From Pseudoramibacter fermentans (lineage in GTDB: Bacteria > Bacillota > Clostridia > Eubacteriales > Eubacteriaceae): a stretch of 64,000 bases of DNA. This document shows, one piece after another, positions 59,203 through 64,000 of the stretch. The notes under the pieces are model-generated. The model was not told the origin of the DNA and did no database searches. It saw only the letters and a program-made list of their open reading frames with translations. The DNA lies in contig VOGB01000003.1 in assembly GCA_009493725.1 (NCBI GenBank), positions 310,001 through 374,000 on the forward strand, given 5' to 3'. Each line of letters opens with the position of its first letter. The first letter of the stretch is position 1. The position numbers and the translations under genes were made by a program.

Positions 59203-60450
59203 ATGACAGCGGAACAGATACGCCGGGACGAGCTGAGAGGCTGGCTCGACGGCATTGCCGCGTTCAACGCGACGCCCGGCGAAGGGATCACCCGCGGGGT
59301 GTACACCCCCGAATTTGAGGACGCGCGCCGCTACGTGATCGGCGAGATGAAAAAGCTCGGGCTGACGGTCCGGGAGGACTGTCTCGGCAACATCTTCGGG
59401 GAATACCCGGGGACGGACCCGAACGCGGCGCCGGTGTGGACGGGCTCTCACATTGACACGGTGCCTAACGGCGGCAAGTACGACGGGCTGGCCGGGGTGT
59501 TCGCCGGACTCGAGGCGGTCGCGGCGATGCGACGCGCCGGGGTGCGCCCGAAGCGGACGATCTCGGTCAACGTCTACGCCGGCGAGGAAATGAGCCGGTT
59601 CGGCGTGTGCTGTATCGGAAGCCGCGGGCTTTCGGGCCGCCTCTCCCTCACGGATCTGAAAAATCACGCGGACCCGTCGGGGACAAGCCTTTACGACGCC
59701 CTTAAAAATCTGGGCTACGCGCCGGAGGATTTCGATCAGACCTTCCCCCACAAGGCACCGATTCACGCGAGTCTTGAGCTGCACATCGAGCAGAACGACA
59801 AGCTGGAAAAAGCCGGGGTGCCGGTCGGGATCGTCACCGGCATCTGCGCGCCGACCAATATGATCTGCGAGGTCGACGGCGTCCAGTCCCACGCCGGAGG
59901 CACGAGCATGACCGACCGCCGGGACGCCTACATGGCGGCGGCGGAAATGGCGCTCCTCCTCGAAGAGCTGGCCAACACCTCGACCAGCGACTACATTACC
60001 GGGACTATCGGCGAAATCACGCTGACGCCGGGGGCGGCCAACGTCATTCCGGGGAAGGCCGTGTTCACGGTGGACATCCGCTCGGTCAGCGCCGAGGACA
60101 AGGACGAGCTCGTCGAAAATCTGCGGGCCGGCATGCGCGCGATCGCCGAACGGCGGGGCGTGGACGGAACGCTGACGCCACTGAACAACGACGCGCCGCT
60201 GCGCTGCGACGCGCATTTAAGCGCGGTGCTTCGGGAACAGGCCGACGCCCTCGACATTCCCCACATGGATTTGATCAGCGGGCCCTACCACGACAGCCTG
60301 ATGCTTGGGGATCTGGCGCCGGCGGCGATGGTCTTCATCCCGTGTGAAAAGGGGATCAGCCACGACCGCGCGGAAAACATTGACGACGACGATCTGGTCA
60401 AGGGGACGGCGGTGCTCGCCGAGGCTCTGGCCAAGATCGCGGATGAATAA
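59203..60450 (+). CDS. M20 Zn-dependent N-carbamoylase/amidohydrolase
   Basis: A 415-residue member of the allantoate amidohydrolase/N-carbamoyl-amino-acid hydrolase group. Metal ligands are visible: His in TGSHIDTVPNGG (about 87), Asp in KYDGLAGV (about 98), Glu pair in YAGEEMSRFG, His in LHIEQND (about 193) and a late His in KGISHDRAE. Where AllC has HIEQGP this protein has HIEQND, so the substrate pocket differs. First gene of a four-gene run with a flavoprotein and an Etf pair. AGGAGG precedes ATG 59203. Likely releases an amino acid or N-methyl amino acid from its carbamoyl form, plus ammonia and carbon dioxide; exact substrate unknown. Confidence 0.82.
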   Translation: MTAEQIRRDELRGWLDGIAAFNATPGEGITRGVYTPEFEDARRYVIGEMKKLGLTVREDCLGNIFGEYPGTDPNAAPVWTGSHIDTVPNGGKYDGLAGVFAGLEAVAAMRRAGVRPKRTISVNVYAGEEMSRFGVCCIGSRGLSGRLSLTDLKNHADPSGTSLYDALKNLGYAPEDFDQTFPHKAPIHASLELHIEQNDKLEKAGVPVGIVTGICAPTNMICEVDGVQSHAGGTSMTDRRDAYMAAAEMALLLEELANTSTSDYITGTIGEITLTPGAANVIPGKAVFTVDIRSVSAEDKDELVENLRAGMRAIAERRGVDGTLTPLNNDAPLRCDAHLSAVLREQADALDIPHMDLISGPYHDSLMLGDLAPAAMVFIPCEKGISHDRAENIDDDDLVKGTAVLAEALAKIADE

Positions 60451-60477
60451 ATTCTTACCAAAACCAGGAGTATAGCG

Positions 60478-61653
60478 ATGAGCAAGAAAAAACGCATTGG
60501 CATTATCGGAGGGGGGATTTCGGGAACGGCCCTGGGCTTCAACCTGAGCCTTTACGACGATGCGGACGTGACGCTGTTTGAAAAGGGGCGCATCGGCTGC
60601 GGCACCACGGCGAAATCCGCCGGGACGGTCTGCCTGTTCGACGATTCCCTGAACAACCGCTACTGGGACGTCCGTCTCTACGGCTTCGAAACCTATTTGA
60701 AAATGGAACGGGAACGCAAGGGCTCGGCCGGCTTCGACAAGACCGGCACCCTCGTCTGCGCGACCTCTGAAAAGGAAGTGGACCGGATCAAGGCCGGGAT
60801 CGCCCTGGCCGAATCCGCCGGCTACACCGGGGAATACATCACCGACAAGGCCCGGATCAAACAGATCCTGCCGATGCTCAACACGGACACGATCCTCGGG
60901 GCGGGCTACACCGCGGACGACGGCTATTTCGACGGGACGATGATCTCCAACACCTTCGCTCAGAAAATGGAAGCGAACGGCGGGACCATCCTGCGCGGGG
61001 CGGACGTCACGGAAATCGTCATCGAAAACGGCACCGCCAAGGGCGTCAAGACCGCTGACGGCGACCGCTACGACTTCGACGTCGTTGTCGACTGCACCGG
61101 GCCGTGGAGCCGCTTCACCGGGGAAATGGCCGGGCTCGACGTGCCGATCTGGCACACCAAGGCCGAAGCCTTCTTCGTCGTGCCGCCGGAAAAGCATCTG
61201 GACTACGTTTTCCCGATTTTGAAATTCCCGGCCTTTTACGCGCTGCGCGCCGGCAACAACATCTTCATCTGCAAATCCCACCTGTCGATGAACCTCGACG
61301 ACCCGATGCACGCGGGTCAGTGGGATCCGGACCGGCTGCCTGAACGGGAAGGCACCGACGATTATTTCATCGATTTCCTGTTCCACCAGTTCGAAAAGAA
61401 CGTGCCGGGGCTGACCGACGCGGGGCTGAACTCCTCGTGGCTGTCCTACCGGGCGGAAACCCGGGATTTCCTGCCGATCGTCGGGGATACGCCGGTGAAA
61501 AATTACCTGCTCGCGACGGGCTACGGCGGCAACGGCGTCATCGAAGCGCCGGCGGTGAGCCGCGACCTGGCGAAGTACATCATGCGGGGAGAATCGACGC
61601 TGCTGCTCGAAGAGTGGGCGTTCTCCAGATTACTGAAAGACAAAGGGGAATGA
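60478..61653 (+). CDS. FAD-dependent DAO-family oxidoreductase
   Basis: A 391-residue flavoprotein of the D-amino-acid oxidase/sarcosine-dimethylglycine dehydrogenase group. The FAD-binding motif IGIIGGGISGTALG is at 6-19, with an acidic end of strand 2 (FEKGRIGCGTTAKSAG). The C-terminal ETRDFLPIVGDTP and ATGYGGNGVIEAP close the FAD site. In an anaerobe it is unlikely to use oxygen; the genes directly downstream code for EtfB and EtfA, the obvious electron acceptor. It should oxidise the amine made by the upstream amidohydrolase. AGGAG precedes the ATG. Confidence 0.85.
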   Translation: MSKKKRIGIIGGGISGTALGFNLSLYDDADVTLFEKGRIGCGTTAKSAGTVCLFDDSLNNRYWDVRLYGFETYLKMERERKGSAGFDKTGTLVCATSEKEVDRIKAGIALAESAGYTGEYITDKARIKQILPMLNTDTILGAGYTADDGYFDGTMISNTFAQKMEANGGTILRGADVTEIVIENGTAKGVKTADGDRYDFDVVVDCTGPWSRFTGEMAGLDVPIWHTKAEAFFVVPPEKHLDYVFPILKFPAFYALRAGNNIFICKSHLSMNLDDPMHAGQWDPDRLPEREGTDDYFIDFLFHQFEKNVPGLTDAGLNSSWLSYRAETRDFLPIVGDTPVKNYLLATGYGGNGVIEAPAVSRDLAKYIMRGESTLLLEEWAFSRLLKDKGE

Positions 61654-61654
61654 T

Positions 61655-62461
61655 ATGAAAATAGCGATTTGTGTCAAATACGTGCCGGTGGACAGCAAGG
61701 TCCAGGTTGATCCGGCGACTCACGCCCTGATCCGCAACAGCGGCGCCGGCGAAATCAATCCGAGCGACCGATACGCCGTGGAAATGGCCCGGCGCCTGAA
61801 GAAAGACGGCGACACCCTCGACGTGTTCACGATGGGACCGGCGGACGCGGTCCGCGCGCTGAAGGTCGTGCTCGCCCTGGGCGCGGATCACGCCTACCTC
61901 TTAAATGACAAGGCCTTTGCCGGCAGCGACACCCTCGGCACGGCGAAGGTGCTGGCGGCGGCCCTGACTCAGTACGGCCCCTACGACGTCGTCCTGATGG
62001 GCAGCGCCTCTAACGACGGCGCCACCGGACAGGTCGGCCCGATGACGGCGGAACTCCTCGGGATGCCCGACGTGACCGACGCGGTGGACCTGCAGATCGA
62101 CGGCGGCCAAGCGGCGGTTTCGAAAAAGGCCGGCGATTCGCTGTTCGCCCTCAAAACGGCGCTGCCGGTGCTGGTAACGGTGCCCTTCGGCGCCAACGAA
62201 CCGGAGCTGCCGACGCTGAGAAATCAAGTGGCGGCCAACCAGCACGACATCATCGACGTGACGGCGGCGGATTTGGGCATCGCTCCGGAAACCGTCGGTC
62301 AGGCCGGGGCGCTCTCGATCGTCACCGACACGATGCAGGTGGTGCAGAAGAAACAGGCCGTGACGGTGACTGGCACGGTGGACGAAATGGCGAACAAGCT
62401 GGCTGGCCTGGTCGAGGGCCAGCTGAAGGCGCTGCAGCAGGGAGGTGGCGAACATGTCTAA
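61655..62461 (+). CDS. Electron transfer flavoprotein beta subunit, second copy
   Basis: A 268-residue EtfB paralogue, clearly different from the copy at 38221. It has MKIAICVKYVPVDSKVQVDPATH, NPSDRYAVEMARRLK, GSDTLGTAKVLA and the nucleotide loop DGATGQVGPMTAELLGMP. Starts 1 nt after the flavoprotein stop and overlaps EtfA by eight bases. Dedicated partner for the DAO-type oxidoreductase is the likely role. Similar DAO-Etf links are known for dimethylglycine and sarcosine dehydrogenases. Confidence 0.88.
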   Translation: MKIAICVKYVPVDSKVQVDPATHALIRNSGAGEINPSDRYAVEMARRLKKDGDTLDVFTMGPADAVRALKVVLALGADHAYLLNDKAFAGSDTLGTAKVLAAALTQYGPYDVVLMGSASNDGATGQVGPMTAELLGMPDVTDAVDLQIDGGQAAVSKKAGDSLFALKTALPVLVTVPFGANEPELPTLRNQVAANQHDIIDVTAADLGIAPETVGQAGALSIVTDTMQVVQKKQAVTVTGTVDEMANKLAGLVEGQLKALQQGGGEHV

Positions 62462-63392
62462 GACCGCGATTTTCATTTGGATTCAGAAGGGCCGCGCGGC
62501 GGACAGCGTGGCGGAATTGGCGGCCGCCGCGAAAGCCCTCGGCGAACCTGCCGCGCTTTACGCCTTCGGGGCGGACGCGACGGAAGCGCTGGCCGCGGAT
62601 TTGGCCTACGACGGCATTGACGCGGTGCACATCGTGAACACGCCGGGGCTCACCCCCTGCCAGACCGACGGTCTCGCCGACGCGGCGGCGCAGGTGATGA
62701 CTGACGACGGGCTTGCGACGGTGCTCCTCGAAGCGGAAGCCGTCGGCCGGGATATCATGTCCAGAGCCGCGGTGAAGGTCGGCGCCGGGATGACCTCGGA
62801 CTGCACGGCGCTTAAAGTCCAGGACGGCAGTATCCGCCAGATCAAGCCCTCCTTCGGCGCGCAGGTCATGGTCGCCTGTGAAGTGAAGGGCACGCCACAG
62901 ATCGTCACGATCAAAAAGGGCAGCACGGCGCCGGCGGACAAGATCGACGGGCTGCCGGTTGACGTGCGCACGATTGAGGCCGCATCGAAGATTACCTGCG
63001 GGGACGTCACGGCGCTGCCGTCTTCCGATCATTTGACCGGGGCGGACGTGGTGGTCGTCGCCGGCAAGGGCGCGATCGAAAGCGGCCAGTTCGAAGCGGT
63101 CAAGGCTTACGCCGACAAAATCGGCGCGGCGCTGGCCGGGAGCCGCCCGGTGGCCGACCAGGGCTTCATCCCCTTCGACGACCAGATCGGCGAATCCGGC
63201 ACCGTCATTCAGCCGAAGCTGTGCATCATTTTCGGGGTGTCCGGGGCGATTCAGTTCACCGAGGGGATCAAGGGCGGCGGCAAAATTATCGCCATCAACA
63301 ACGACCCCAACGCGCCGATCCGCGGCTTTGCCGACGTATTCATCTGCGCGGATATGGGCGAGCTGCTCATCGCGATGAACGCGCAGGATTAA
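62454..63392 (+). CDS. Electron transfer flavoprotein alpha subunit, second, divergent copy
   Basis: A 312-residue EtfA paralogue. The FAD domain is present (AGSRPVADQGFIPF, QIGESGTVIQPKLCIIFGVSGAIQF, INNDPNAPIRGFADVF) but the usual QTGK is ESGT and the His of SGAIQH, which contacts the flavin, is Phe. This hints at an altered FAD potential. ATG 62454 follows GGGAGGTGG; a GTG nine bases earlier is less likely. Last gene of the operon. Confidence 0.86.
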   Translation: MSKTAIFIWIQKGRAADSVAELAAAAKALGEPAALYAFGADATEALAADLAYDGIDAVHIVNTPGLTPCQTDGLADAAAQVMTDDGLATVLLEAEAVGRDIMSRAAVKVGAGMTSDCTALKVQDGSIRQIKPSFGAQVMVACEVKGTPQIVTIKKGSTAPADKIDGLPVDVRTIEAASKITCGDVTALPSSDHLTGADVVVVAGKGAIESGQFEAVKAYADKIGAALAGSRPVADQGFIPFDDQIGESGTVIQPKLCIIFGVSGAIQFTEGIKGGGKIIAINNDPNAPIRGFADVFICADMGELLIAMNAQD

Positions 63393-63409
63393 AGGCAATT
63401 CAGGCAAAC

Positions 63410-63443
63410 AAAAAATGCTGGGCCGGGAGGCTCAGCATTTTTT
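63410..63443. terminator. Bidirectional terminator
   Basis: AAAAAATGCTG pairs with CAGCATTTTTTT, with an inner GCC/GGC, between the second etfA and the convergent SHOCT gene. Confidence 0.9.
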
Positions 63444-63500
63444 TGTGCGGATTATAAATATCAAGTTATTTATTATTTTAAAAAATATTTAGCTTTTATG

Positions 63501-64000
63501 TTACAGTCCGAGCAGTTGTTTTTTCTTTTGATCGAATTCTTCTCGTGTAATGATGTCTTCATCTAAAAGGGATTTTAATTCTCTGAGCTTGTCGGCGACT
63601 GAATTGGTTATTGAGATTTCTTGTGTGTCTTCCGGCTGCTGATTTTTTGTGATTAACTCTAATTTAGATAAAACATTTTGTGCAGTTGTCATTGCGTTCT
63701 TGTACAAAATACTGTTGGTTTTCGTATCGGTAGTAATCAGATGCAAATATACACTGGGTAAACCATAGTTTCTTACAGTAAACTTAATCTGTAAGTCTGA
63801 GCATACCGAATGCTGTTTACGGGTGGAAGCTCCGACGATAGCACCGACACCGCCAAAAAGCATACCGCCGACAGCTGCCCGTCCTAAACCACCGCTGGCA
63901 ATACTGGAGCCGTTCTGAAGCAATTCGTAATCAACAATTTGGTCGTAACGGAGGACCACAAAGTGATGCGGTCTGTATGATACGTGCTGATCTGGAGACA
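63501..64000 (-). CDS. SHOCT-domain protein, start outside window
   Basis: The frame is open to the end of the window, so the protein continues upstream; the piece shown has about 166 residues. A Gly-rich membrane-like hairpin (GGLGRAAVGGMLFGGVGAIVGAS, about 25-45 of the visible part) follows a YDQIVDYELLQNG strand, as in a known group of bacterial proteins with this layout. The last 30 residues (ADKLRELKSLLDEDIITREEFDQKKKQLLGL) are a classic SHOCT domain. The gene is AT-rich, unlike its neighbours, which suggests a mobile or accessory region to the right. Function unknown. Confidence 0.8.
   Translation of the reverse strand, partial: SPDQHVSYRPHHFVVLRYDQIVDYELLQNGSSIASGGLGRAAVGGMLFGGVGAIVGASTRKQHSVCSDLQIKFTVRNYGLPSVYLHLITTDTKTNSILYKNAMTTAQNVLSKLELITKNQQPEDTQEISITNSVADKLRELKSLLDEDIITREEFDQKKKQLLGL

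Overview
The window is a 64 kb stretch of a fairly GC-rich (high-50s % by eye) chromosome from a strictly anaerobic, low-oxygen-adapted member of the Firmicutes, most likely class Clostridia (order Eubacteriales). Signs for this are AGGAGG-type ribosome binding sites, a T-box leader before ileS, a CIRCE element before htpG, a tetrahydrofolate riboswitch before an ECF folate S component, class III (glycyl radical) ribonucleotide reductase as the only reductase seen, clostridial EtfAB, a 2-hydroxyacyl-CoA dehydratase/activase set, class II aldolase and a YesM/YesN-type two-component system. Genus cannot be fixed from sequence alone; a Eubacteriaceae-like organism is a guess. No rRNA, tRNA, CRISPR or prophage is visible.

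Layout. 0-1.4 kb: AT-rich end of a membrane protein. 1.5-7.2 kb: pyridoxal kinase with its divergent MocR/PdxR-type regulator, BirA, a LarE sulfur transferase of the three-cysteine type, PlsY and an esterase. 7.4-17.8 kb: an ureide (allantoate) catabolic operon: allE, allD, a fused allF-allG, carbamate kinase allK, a lactate-permease-family transporter, a small membrane protein, allC and an XRE-GntR hybrid regulator. 18-25.6 kb: CIRCE-controlled htpG, orphan barstar, a radical SAM protein with a long leader, a SUV3-like helicase and TrmN6. 25.6-28.5 kb: a cluster of DnaA boxes and a large acidic coiled-coil protein with repeated LF[ED] motifs. 28.6-35.1 kb: MacAB-like efflux operon under a palindromic operator, class II aldolase, dGTPase, TyrA. 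35.2-37.2 kb: a candidate C-rich small RNA, then a decayed IS1182-like element sitting between two copies of a terminator hairpin. 37.2-44 kb: etfBA, ispF-mtnN-alr, trmB, a MATE pump. 44-49 kb: T-box-ileS, Nudix hydrolase, THF riboswitch-folT. 49-55 kb: a structured leader RNA of no class I recognise, followed by a three-gene 2-hydroxyacyl-CoA-dehydratase-like set, then a PocR-domain kinase and AraC-type response regulator. 55-59 kb: nrdDG and a D-2-hydroxyacid dehydrogenase. 59-63.4 kb: an M20 amidohydrolase, a DAO-family flavoprotein and a second, divergent EtfB/EtfA pair. The end holds an AT-rich SHOCT-domain gene that runs off the window.

How the genes work together. The all operon can take allantoate to ureidoglycine, ureidoglycolate, oxalurate, then oxamate plus carbamoyl phosphate, and make ATP through carbamate kinase; allantoinase is not in the window, so allantoate or an unseen allantoinase must feed it. 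The 59-63 kb operon looks like a second amide-to-amine pathway: the amidohydrolase would release an amino compound that the flavoprotein oxidises, passing electrons to the dedicated Etf. The two together suggest an organism that lives partly on purine- or creatinine-type nitrogen compounds. This linkage is inference; the individual family calls rest on motifs read from the sequence.
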